A DNA stretch of 64,000 nt, from NCBI RefSeq assembly GCF_041146795.1, contig NC_135177.1:24030560-24094559 (forward strand), in the 5' to 3' direction. Numbering within the stretch: the first letter of the stretch is position 1; every line of letters starts with the position of its first letter. This document shows, in pieces, positions 48,203 to 60,475 of this stretch. This DNA comes from Maylandia zebra (taxonomy: Eukaryota; Chordata; Actinopteri; Cichliformes; Cichlidae). The position numbers and the translations under genes are program-made. The notes under the pieces are model-generated. The model searched no databases. It was given only the letters and a program-made list of their open reading frames with translations, and was not told the DNA's origin.

Positions 48203-49078
48203 GAACAAATGGTTGTCCTGGAACGAAACACGGACTCTGATCAGATGGAAAATGAGAAGAATATTTCTTCATTAGTTACTAGAACTTTTTGTTTCTCATC
48301 TTCCTTAACATTTGGTGCTTTTTAAATTTCGGTTTACGTACTTGCCTTGGTCTGATGCAGAGTGTTTGAAGGAGCCAAGTGTTACAAATGTATTTAAATT
48401 TTGTTTTGGTTTTTTTTTTTTTCTTTTTTTAATGGTTAACACTAATTTTGAGTTTTTGTTGTTACCTTTGGTGCTCTTTTTGTGACTTTTTTTTTTTTTT
48501 TTACATTTTATTTTCTGAGTGATTAATAAACACTATAACTGCCCATAATGGTATGACATTTGAATTTTCCACGATACTCTATACCGTATTCACATGTACA
48601 ACTACAAAATTATATTTTCTTCCAAAAAAAAAAAGACCATGGATGATTTGATGCTTTGTCATATGGTTAGTTTCTTGTGCTTAGCCTTGGAACACTAGTT
48701 TAATTTTTCGATATAAGAAGAGGGCAAATTACAAAAAAAAAAATGCTGCACCTTGACAGTATTAGTCACCTGTGGTAGTGAATTGAACCATTTCATTTTA
48801 ACATTTGACTGAGTGCTGCATAGGAAGTAAGATTTTTTTTTTTTTAAAGTATTGTCATTTCTGTAGCTGAAATATTGGTACCGGGGAGAGGGGGTGATTG
48901 TGTTTCAATCATTTGAATACAGCTACTACCTCAAAAACCTTTTCTCTGTCCTTTGTGTGTGTCTGCGTTTGTAATTGTGGTTTGTAAAGTTTCTGACTTT
49001 GTGCTGTAGTGTGCCCGAGCGTCCGGCAGGTGGCAATGTTCGGTCAAACAGCAGCATGTCAACGTGGGCGGGGGCAAG
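48203..49078 (+). other. ing4 3'UTR and ing4-ncapd2 gap
   Basis: The poly(A) signal AATAAA at 48525-48530 ends ing4. The rest holds T-rich runs (48409-48430, 48487-48502, 48834-48845) and no gene. Confidence 0.6.
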
Positions 49079-49126
49079 TGACGTCAGAGTGTCGCCGCTT
49101 TGGCGCGATGTTCGGACAAATTTGAA
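49079..49126 (+). promoter_or_regulatory. ncapd2 promoter: CRE, E2F-like and CHR-like sites
   Basis: Within 50 bp lie a perfect CRE TGACGTCA (49079-49086), an E2F-type TTTGGCGCG (49099-49107) and a CHR-type TTTGAA (49121-49126). E2F/CDE plus CHR pairs drive G2/M transcription through DREAM and B-MYB complexes, which is known to control condensin genes. Site matches are direct; use is inferred. Confidence 0.6.
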
Positions 49127-49139
49127 AACTTACTGGATT

Positions 49140-49228
49140 TAGACCGTTTAGAGACGGTGAATACTAACAGGCTACGCGTGTTTCTACAGAGGTCCAGAGT
49201 TTGGCTAACAGGAGTACGTTTGTTACGG
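49140..49228 (+). other. Probable ncapd2 non-coding exon 1
   Basis: The 3' boundary is supported by GTTACGG|GTGAGC at 49228/49229 and by a matching acceptor GATTCAG ending at 49636, two bases before the start codon. The 5' end is not determined. Confidence 0.5.
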
Positions 49229-49638
49229 GTGAGCTTTATGTTTATAAACTATAAGAAGTTGGTAGTTTGTTGTTGAAGCCATTTCCGTTTTTCAATAATG
49301 TAACTGCGTACAAGATACTGAGCTAGCCCTGCTAATTAGCCCGCTAACTGCGTTAGCAGTAGCTGTTTTGCTTTGGTTAGCTAAACCCACAAAAATAAAT
49401 GTTAGTCTTTGGTAAATAGAAGTAATTCTTCACATGGGCTGGAGTGTCTTAGAGAGTGTTATGCTGCACTTTAGCTCCTTAGGTAGGATCAAGAACGAGT
49501 TAAATTTTAAATGTGTTTAGTCGAATATTCGACTATCTCGCTTTGTAAAACAGTAGATATCAAGTAATATCAAATTCTTTCCCAACAGGAGCTAAGTTAG
49601 TTAAACATACAAATAAAGGCTGTCTTAATGATTCAGGG

Positions 49639-50594
49639 ATGTCGTGGGACTTCTTTGTACCTGTGTGCGTGGGGGACCTTGTGAAGACTGGGGGGATCAA
49701 CCAGTACGTCGTTCAGGATGTGGTCTCCGCAAAACAGCTCCCGTCCTGTCTCAACAGTAAGTTGTCAACATGTAGGCAGGTCACTGATAGTTTTTGGGGT
49801 TTTTTTGTTCTTTGGGGGGTTATTTTTTTAAACAAAATGTAGAACATCTTCACAGAAGGCATCACATTTTCTTCAAACACCTCCAACAAGTCATTACCAT
49901 CCAAGAATTGTCCCGCGCTAAGAATCTTTTTACTAACTTGTGTGTAACACCAACCTGCCAGAGGGTCTGCAGATGGAAATTAGCTAAAATTAAAAAATAA
50001 TTATAGTACTGGATTGCACCCAGCTTCTTATGTGTATATCACCATCCCCTAAAACAAACAGACCCTTCAGTGATGGGTCGAGCCACTACTTAAGTCTCAG
50101 ACACAATTATATAAATCTTTCCCAAGATTCCTGCTCATGTAACCACACCCCCAAGTAAGGTTAATTAAAATACCTATGTACTTGCATTTTTTGTTTTGAT
50201 TTTTTTACCCAAAATGACAAAATGTTGTCACTCTTCGAATACTTGGGGATGATTGTGCTAGTTTATTTGTTTATTTTTTTTTAAATTCTGTTTCACACAG
50301 AATTCAAGGCAGCATTAAGGAGTCAGGGGCCTTTGTGTATACTAGAGCACTTCGACACTGGCTACAGTGTGCTGCAGTAAGTGTTTTCATGTATTGCCCA
50401 CTTTTATTTATTGTGACTATTACTGTACAAAACAACTGTCTTTGTTTCTTTAGGCACTGTAAGGCGGTAGATCTGGCTGTTAAAGAAGATACTCTGGAAT
50501 TACTAGTACAAGGTTGCTTTTTTTTTTAAAGAAATAATATTTTCTTGATGTTTAAATTGATAACTTTGATTTGTTGATGTGCTCACATAACCTG

Positions 50595-50632
<38 letters not shown>

Positions 50633-53600
50633 CCTTGCCTTTCAGTGGTTAGTGGGCTGTCTGTTTCACTGCCGAGCATCCTTGTCTCCACCTCCCTGTC
50701 AGCTGCAGAGCGCAAGGAAAAACTTAACGCAGTTAAAATGAGCGTCTTCCTGCTTTGCAAACTCACAGAGAACCTGGAGAGTGATTCCTATAGGCAGAAT
50801 ATTGTCACAGCACCTGGGAAGGTATGCTCATTGCTTACTTAGCTAAAGGGTTCTTTGCATATGCCTGTTATCATAAATGTCCACTGATGAGCTTTAACTA
50901 GCTTTATGATTCAGTCAAACTAAGAGATTGAGTTTCTAGCCTGTTGTTATGTGGTTATTCTTGGTTGTGTGGTAGAGTGTTATTGCACTGCTGTAAGGGC
51001 CCACCCAGAGGGAAATTGACACTTTCTATGCTGTGCCACTTCAAGAGAAATTGGGTAGTATAAGCAGAAGCTGTCAAACAATGTGTGGATGTTTGCCATT
51101 GTGTGCATAATGATCAGCTAGCAAGAGGCTATCAGTCTCTGTATAGTTGGTTTGGCTGGTGTGAATTGTTTTCTTTGGTAATCTGAGGACATGTATTGTG
51201 ATTTACTTGATCTCAATACTATATTAAAGATTTTATAGTCCAACATCTATGAAGCTTAACTGCTCTTTTTATGTTGTACAGGGTGGTAAAAAAGGCAAAG
51301 CATGTGGAGAAGGACTTGTGCAGTGGGACTCAGAAAGAGAGCAGGTGCTACAGGCACTTGTGCAGCTCTTCCAATTGGACATCCGTTCACTGTGGAGCCT
51401 CTCCTTGGTGGAGGAAGAGTTCATCAGGTACTCTGCTGTCAGGAGAGCTCTGGCAGAGAATACAGTATCACGTTTTGCTGGTTTAATTCAGTTAGTTGGT
51501 GTCATTTACAACTTATCCATATCACTTCCGAGCATTCGGAACTCTGTAGCTTAATTGGAACTCTTATGACAAAGATGTGTGACTCTTCATTAATAATCTA
51601 CAATATCTAATAAGGTTAGAAGAAATTTGGACTGTGGTAAATTGCCCAATGTAATGGTTTCGTTATGCACATTTCCTCACTTTCCACTTGTTTTATGGTT
51701 CTCAGTAAGGATATTCAGTAAATTTTTTGTCAGTAGACATTTATGTGGTAGTTTAACACTCACAACACTCCTAGCAGCACTTACCTCAGCTTTTAACATG
51801 CACTGTGTGTATCTGATGCTTCTGATGAATTCAAAACCTTGTCTACTACTCATTGTGGATTTTTGGTAACTTTTCATCCAGGTATTACCATAATCTAATA
51901 TATAAAAAAACACACATTTATCTCTTCTTAGCTGTGTGACCTGCTGCTGCTACAAGCTCCTTGAGAACCCAACCATCAGCCATGTCAAGAGTAAACCCAC
52001 CAGAGACTGTGTAATCCACCTCCTGGGGTTGCTGATTAAGAAATATAATCACCTCCTGGGTGAGTTGGTCAGACAAATGCAGTCCTATTACCGAGGAAAC
52101 AAATTAATCCTGTCACTTTTGAGAATATTGTCTGTAAATGGTGGTGGTGGGGGCCACTATAAGGTGTTCAGCTTTTCGGGAGACATAGCTGACTTGTAAG
52201 GTTTTTTTTTTATTTGTCCTCTAAACTGTCACAGGTGCTGGTGTAAAAGTGATCCAGATGCTTCAACATTTTGAGCAGTTGTCATCAGTGTTTGCCCAGG
52301 CTGTGTCTGTGTGGAGCACAGAGTACGGAGTCAGAGCTATCATAGGAGAAGTCATACGGTCTGTACAATTTTTGTGTGTATACAGTATCCAGTATGCAGC
52401 TTGATTTCGTGAATCTGTTTGTGAAGTCTTATTTTGTGTTACAAATTCCTGTCTTTGTTTGTTTTTGTTTTTTTGTTGTTTTTTTTATCTCAGGGAGATT
52501 GGTCAGAAGTCAAGTGAGGAGTTGGCCAGAGAGGGGTCGGGAGTCAAAGCCTTTGCCTCCTTCCTCTCAGAAGTCAGTGCTTTGGTGCCTGAATTGATGA
52601 TTCCCAACATCAGTGTTCTCATCACACACCTGGAAGGAGAGGTATGAGCACCGAACAGTGAGTAATTGATTGCAGCTCATGAATAAGAAAATTATTGTCC
52701 TTACATAAGTAGAGGCTGCCTGCCATATTGATTGGGTATAAACAATTGCTAATTAGAGGTCTATGTGATCATGTAAAACAGCACCAATTAATATTAATGA
52801 CTCATCACAGTGACAGCCTTGATGTGTGAGCAACAGGGTTGCTCATTAAAGGAACTGTCCCTGTGTGAGCCCACAAGGAGTGGGCAGTTTTAAATCATCA
52901 CAAACCTCTGCTCCTTGTGCTTCTTAAGTGCTTTTTTTTTTTAATGTCCTGTGTTGAGTTTTATGTAGTTTTGTTGGTCTAGGACAGACTGGGAAAGGAT
53001 CCATTACACTTTGGTCAAGTTTGTTGCTTTTAAATGTGTTATAGAAATAAAAGTGACGTTGACATCTACAATTCTTTTACAGTTGTCAAGATCCTGTCTT
53101 AGAAGTGGGTTGTCATTGGTTTTTGAAGTAATGCAAACACAAGATTAAAAAGGAATATAACAGTGTGGGATGAGCAAGCAGCATTCACTTTATTATTCTC
53201 TGCTATAGCCAGGAGACACTGTTTCTTGTATTTGGCTGGGTAACACACCACTGGACACAATACATTTTTTTAAGACAAGACAAGGAAGGGTCTTTACAGC
53301 TCTAGTAAAATTTTATATAGTGCTTACATTACTCAGAGTAACAGGTAATGATTGGCTCAGATATTTACACTATTTTTCTCTGTTGCAATGGTCACTGTGT
53401 CAGATTCGGCAATTACAAAGTCATGAATCTTGCCTTTTTGTGACTGAGAGCCATGACAGACTGCACATTAATTCTCTTTCAGTCATGCTTCGTGTCTTTC
53501 ACAGTGTACAAGATATTGTTGGAAGGTTGCTTGCTAGGGATTTACAGGAAAAGAATCTAAATAGACCTCTGCATGATACTGGCTGTCTTCTGTCACTTCA

Positions 53601-54229
53601 TACCTAGATACATTGGCAATGTCAGTCCTTTGTTTTTGTCATGATTTGTACCCAGCTGTGCAGTTGAAAGAAACCCACAAGGCATCGCAGGTGTAATGTC
53701 AGTTTTCATCCATTATAGTGCATTATGTGAGAGCACAGAGCATGTGTTACACCCATTTTGACCCTTGAAGACTCCCTTTTTCATTCACATTTGGTCATAA
53801 TCATGTCTTTATCATATAGTCTAAATCTGCCATTGCATACTTCACGTCTGTTTTTACTGTTTCCAACTTTTCAGCAAAATACTGTTTCTCAGTTATTTCT
53901 AAGCTATCTAATGATTGTGTCCTAAAACTGCAAATTCAAGGGCATTTTTTATTTCAATCAAAGTACATTATCGTTAAAAGCAGAACAGAGTATTCTGCCC
54001 TGTGATGAGACCAAGGCGAATACGAGCTTACTGAATGAGAGCTGGGTTTCTCTTGCCTTGACTGGCAGGTAATCTTGGCAGTGCAGAGGAGGATTCCTGC
54101 TCTGCTGTAAGGGCCTGCCTACAGTGACTTGGCTCGACCCAAATTATTCCTCTGCAGTCACAGTGGAGTAATTTCTGGGTTGTCGCTGACAGCGTGTGTC
54201 TTATGTCTGTGTGTGTGTGTTTGTGTGCT

Positions 54230-54265
<36 letters not shown>

Positions 54266-57200
54266 AAAAAGGCAAGAAGTTCACCCAGCTTTCTTTACTG
54301 TTCAGTGAGCCATGAGTTTTGTCTTTGGTAATCTGAGGGCAGAGTTCTTAGTGAGGTTTTTCTGTTTTTGTAGGATTTAACAGATTGTTTCACTGAAATT
54401 CTTAATTTCCAACCTTTTTCATTTCTTTTTCCCAGAGTCACACAATGCGTGTTGCTGTCTGTGAGGTGCTGGGAGAGATCCTTGTGAGGGTCCTGTGCGG
54501 TGATGGGCTAGATGAGTCCGGTAGAGCTGACCGTGACCGTTTCTTTGACACACTGCAGGAGCATCTGCATGACTCGCACTCTCATGTCAGAACACGTGTA
54601 CTGCAGGTCTACACACGCATCGTCAATAGCAAAGTAGGTTTGCTCATCAGCTATTGTGTTTGTAAAAGAATGCTGTTGCTCCTGGTAACATAAGTCATCT
54701 GTGTTTAGGCGCTGCCCCTGTGTCGGTATAGCGAGGTGATGGAGCTTGCTGTTGGACGGCTGATGGACAAATCTATAAATGTGGTTAAGAGTTCCATCCA
54801 ACTGCTGGCTGCCTTCATAGCACACAATCCTTATAGCTGCAAGGTAAATAACTATGCGTCAAACTCTAAATAGCAGGTGTTCTTCAGGTTTCCTGATATA
54901 ATAGAATATTTATCTTGTCTTTCAGCTGAGCAGCGCAGATCTGAAGAAACCACTGGAGAAGGAGACTTCTAAACTCAGAGAATTGAAAGAGAAACTGGAG
55001 GGGACAGCACCTGGTAAACAAAACCTGAGTGATTATTCATAAGTATTGCTATGAATCTCCCCTGATGTTTTATTTTATTATTTAAGACTAATTCACATTT
55101 TGCCCTGTGATGAGACCAAGGCGAATATGAGCTTGCTGAATGAGAGCTGGGTTCCTCTTGCCTTGACTGGCAGGTAATCTTGGCAGTGCAGAGGAGGATT
55201 CCTGCTCTGCTGTAAGGGCCTGCCTACAGTGACTTGGCTCGACTCGAATTATTCCCTTAAAGTTATAGCGGAGTAACCACGAGGATGAAGCTCACAGTGT
55301 GTGTTTGTGTGTAAGGGGCAAGAAGTTCACCCAGCTCTCACTGCTGTTCAGTCAGCCATGAGCTGTTTCTTTGGTAATCTGAGGGCCAAGTTCAGAAATT
55401 CGCTTAAATTCAGCATGCCATGTATGTCATCACAAGCAAACAGAAAACAAACCATTGTTTCAGAATTTAAACATCTGTTAAGTGTGAGATCCAGTTATTA
55501 AACAAAATGTTTTTTTTAAAGATGTCTTTCATCTGATGTAACCATATTCATGCTGAAAACAGAAATACGTTTTGTAATTGGTTTGATGAATAGCAATACA
55601 GCATAAATGATGAACTATAATATTTATTTTTAGATAAGTTGTTTGTTTGTTTTAAACTTTTGAAGAAATCTGTTCTTGTTTGTTTAATCTGTTTTTCACA
55701 ATGGGGAAAAATATTAACTAGTTTACTACATTGCCAGAAATCAGAACATTTAAATTTTTTATTAGCTTTAGAAGAATGACAAGTTTAAATATGAGGACTC
55801 TGGAGCCCACCATTCCTTACTAAATTCTTGGCCTAAACAACAATCATCTTACCATTTTGTCCTGCTGCTAAATTATTCTGTTTTTAATCTCTGTTGGCAC
55901 ATTGTTGTACTTTTACTTTTTTCATTTTCTTTTTTTCTCTCTTTCTCTTTGTAGGTCTAAGCTGAGTCATCACCATTGAATTTATTTTATTTTTTTCTCT
56001 TTCCCTCCCGGCAGTGGCAGTGATTAAAGCATCTGAGCTGTGGGCTGCTATGGTGCCTGAGCTCCTCGTCACTGTCAGGAAAGAACTGGAGCCCACAAGC
56101 GAAGAAGAGAAGGAGCAGCAGGAGGACGAGGAAGGCGGGGAGGTGGAGGAGGAAAAGGAGGCAGAAGACGACAGAGCAACCGCGGTGAAGATAGCTCAGT
56201 ACCTCCGTGTCAACAAGTACAGGTGATGATAATCACCAGTGGAGGCCTGTGTAGTGTCACTAACTGGAGGATTTTTTTTCCTCCCTTGCTGTCAGTAGCC
56301 TACAATTTTCATTTTTTATTTATTTTTTTTAATGGGGCTTTTCTTTTGTGTTGCATTCTACAGGGATGCTGTGCAGCTCAGTATAAGAGCTCACAGCTGC
56401 TTCCCAGAATCTGAGATGTTTACTTCTCTGTCCACTCTCACACCTGAGAATATGATGGACACACTGGCTCTGATTTTCAAAGGTAAAAGTTGTACTCAGT
56501 GTGTCTGAAAATTGCTCTTCCTGGTGACATTTAATAGAAGTTGTATTGAGAACATAAACATGTTTTTGTTTTGTCCCTGGGGGGTGTTTTTACAGCTGTC
56601 TCATTTGTAATGTGCACCATTCAGCCATGACATTAAAACCACTTAAGTGAATAACATCAGCTTTCTTTTTACAATGCAATATTTCGCTGGTTCCTAGCAT
56701 ACATTACTTTGGGAAATACTCCCACCTGTTCACACATCATTGGCTCAGAAACTGCGTAAAGAACATGAAAAAGAACCTAGCATGTACGCCATGACACCAA
56801 ATGTCTTCATTTGCAGCATTCTTGTAACTCCATCTGCTGCAACTGGAAAAAAACCCAACATTTTTTATTATTATTATTATGTAATTAAAGGTGAGAGGGT
56901 TTGCTATTGGTGGCCCTGTGCCAGACAATACAATATGTGCCCAGACTTCACACGCCTCGTCTTGAACCCATCCAAATTATTATTATTATTTTTAAAAAGG
57001 ACTTGGAAAGTGGTAGGCAGTTCGGTTTTATGTTTTAATTTGGAACGTTTTGTTTTTTTTTATCTCATACAGTTTCATAAACAGTTGAGCTGCAGTCAAA
57101 CAACGTTTTAAACTTGGTTGATTGAACGCCCATTTGATCTTAAGTGTACAATACTTGACATTTTCCTCAGGCTCTGATGATGACACTTCCGAGCTCAACC

Positions 57201-59974
57201 AGAATTTGCCACCGACGCCACAGAAAGAACCAGAGAAAGAGGGTGAGGATGGTGAGCTGAAGAAGCAAGAGATGTTGGTGCAGTACCTGAAAGATACAGA
57301 AACCTTCGCTTTACAAGTAGAGAGAGCAATCTCTGTGATCAACACCATGCTGTACTGGAAAACAACTTCAGGTAGACGGCTGTATCCATTACACAGTAAA
57401 CCAATGTAATCTTGTAGATTTCTGTAAAGTTTTTTAATCTAACAGAATCTTCAGCTGTTTTTTTCTTTTGTTTGTTTTTTGTTTCTTTTAGTGGTCCAGG
57501 AGGCTGTGCAGTTTTGTGTGACGGTGTGCGAGTTCAGTGTTGCTAACTCTATCAGTGGAGTGAGGAAAATGTTGCCTCTGGTTTGGTCAACTGATGCTGC
57601 AATTAAAGATGCAGTCATTCACGCTTACAGGCGTCTGTATCTGAACCCCCAGGGAGACACCATCAGGTTTGTAAGACCTCACACATATTTGAGTTATGAA
57701 TAAGTTACCCATTCTTTCATGTCCTAAGTGTACTGGCATTATGACGTTAAAAATAACTAAGCTAACACAAAATAAATGCTGGACGCTTCTCTAAGATGGT
57801 TAAGAATAGAAAGTATTGCTTCTAGAAAGACTTCTTCTTCCCTCCTTGAATTCTCTTTTCTTTTTTATCCAGTTCATGGTTGTGGGACTTTTCTGTTTGC
57901 ATATTTATTTTAATCAAAACAAAGTACTGTTGTCCCTCTGATTATGTCATTTTCTGTAATCTTTTCATTAACAATTACAGTAGCATTAGGCTATTGCTGG
58001 TTTAATGTCACTGACTAAAGCACGACTCGTATAGCATTTAATAAATATAAATAAATAAAATGACTTGTCTGGCTTATATTGTTTGGACCATTTTTTTTAA
58101 ATCAAATTTTATTACTTTTTTTAAGGCCTGGGCCAAAATTAATGGTAAATACAATATTGTGATTAAAGCAAAACCTTAAAAACAAGCATCTGTCTAATCC
58201 TTTTTTTTAGGACGAAAGCCCAGACTCTTGTTGATAGTCTCTCTGAGCTGATGGTGGATTCATCTCTGGGAACAATCCAGTGTCTTGAGGAAATTGTAAG
58301 TGACTCTGTTATTACTCTCATGGATATTTCTGTGTGTGATGCTCGGCTGTAAAAACGCATCCTCTAATCCTGAAACATTAGTGTCTCCATGTTGAGGTAT
58401 TTACGAGTATATACAAGTTGTTGTTTTGTTTTTTTACTGTAACTATTCAATCATGTCTCTATAGGTACAGGAGTTCTTCAGCAGTGGCAGCAGTCTCCAG
58501 TCCACTGTAGTTCAGGTCTTGTGGGAGAGATTTACTGGTAAACGAGAAACTTCTAGCTTATACAAGCGAGCTGCAGTCTTACTGCTGGGCATGGCTGCAA
58601 GGTGAGAGTTCCACTGCTCTACTCTAAATGAGCCCAAAGTGACTAGAGTCCCTGTAGTCCAGCAGTTATGTATATATACCACATATATAGTTTTTGTTGT
58701 TAAGCCTATAAAGTGTAGTTATCACCTGTGGAATTGTGATCAGTCCTTTTTTTAACTTACTTTTTCATTCTGTCTATCTTATAATCTGACCTTTTTTTTT
58801 TGTTTAAAGTACTCTGTGCAACAGAGTACATGGGATGTCACCCAAAATGGTTATTGTGAGGTGTACAATAATTACCCATGGTGCTTTACAGCTTGTAAGA
58901 AGCTTCGGAAGCCTTACTTAATTAGACTTTACCTCATTTTTGTCTTCAAGATAATCATCTTGTGCTCCTCCAGACTGTTTACTGTGTGTTGCTTTTTATT
59001 TAGCTGTTTCCCCTTTTTCACATGTTGAATATCTTCTAGCTTGTAATATCGTAGATGGCATTTAGCTAGCATTCCATACCATATTTGGATGACAGGGTGG
59101 ATTGCTAAAGCTGCCAAAGCCAAAGCTTTAGTTCTGGCAGCTCAACACTAGCGTTCTCTATCATAACACTTGTCAGTCAAAGAGGCCACACTCCTAACTA
59201 AACTATACTGGTGTTTTATCCCAAAAAGTTCATGTTGAATCTGTTCATCTGGACCTTGTGTTTTTTTGTTTTTTTTTAAAAAGAAGAAAAAAAGAAAATC
59301 ACCTTCTGTAGAGGAGTTATAAAAGAGAAGGCATGAAGGAGGCAAAATGTGTTTTGTATACCTATAAAAATGTGTGTTGGTTGTCTGCTTATAACTTGTT
59401 TAATGTAGATGAGGGAAGGGCATTTGGAATTCCGCTGGCTCTCTGTGGAGGAGCGTGGCAAATTTTGTACTGAGTCATGGTGTTCCTGCTAAGCTAGCTC
59501 TTTATAAAAAAAATTTTCACATGTGGCTGACAGCAGCTAAGCTACAATCTCATTATGTCCCCATTATATTTTGTACTGACGATAAATGTGTAAAAATACA
59601 TTGCGTGTTAAGGGAACAGGACTGTTTCTGATTAAAACTGTTTGAATTACAAAACACGATACAAAGGTACTGGAATAAACATAATATTTACTATCTATAA
59701 GCTATATATGTTAAGTCACATGGAAGCAAAAAATAATATTTTATTTGTAATTACAATTACAATTAAGTTGACTAAACCGTTTAAAAGTGCGTTAAGTCTG
59801 TGCTCTTCCTCACCACACAAATGACTGCACATCACATCCTTTTACGTTTTGGTCCTGCATCAGCTACTTGACATTCAGTAAATCCTCCCATTAGTCAGAA
59901 TACAAGCCCTGCCTCGGCTCCTCTTCATTGTAATCTAAGTCACGACCATATAACTGGGCCCCTTGCCAGTGCTT

Positions 59975-60007
<33 letters not shown>

Positions 60008-60389
60008 GTATGTGTGTATGTGTGTATATATATATATGTGTGTATGTGTGTATATATATATATATGTGTGTATGTGTGTATATATATAGATAGATTTATT
60101 TATTTAAAAAAAAAAAAAAAAAAGCAGTGACAGAGAGGAAGAGTAAAGAGTCTATCTGCAGTCCACCCACACTGCTGCCTCTCTTCATCCAGCATCACTA
60201 GCATTCATAACCTATTAAACCTTATGTGCTTCTCCTCACCCATCCTCCTACAAGTGTTATCTGGTCTGTAGCCTAGCGCTGGTAAGGCCAGCATGGAGCA
60301 TTCAGGGTAATGTAGGGCAGAGATGTTCTTACTTCTCTTTGTATAATCACATGATCAGTTAGAACTATAAAATCTGTACTTAGTTCTCT

Positions 60390-60475
<86 letters not shown>

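Noticed and set aside
59960-60120. Possible CRISPR-like regularly spaced repeat
   Set aside because: The units are imperfect TA/TG microsatellite in a vertebrate intron, without distinct spacers.
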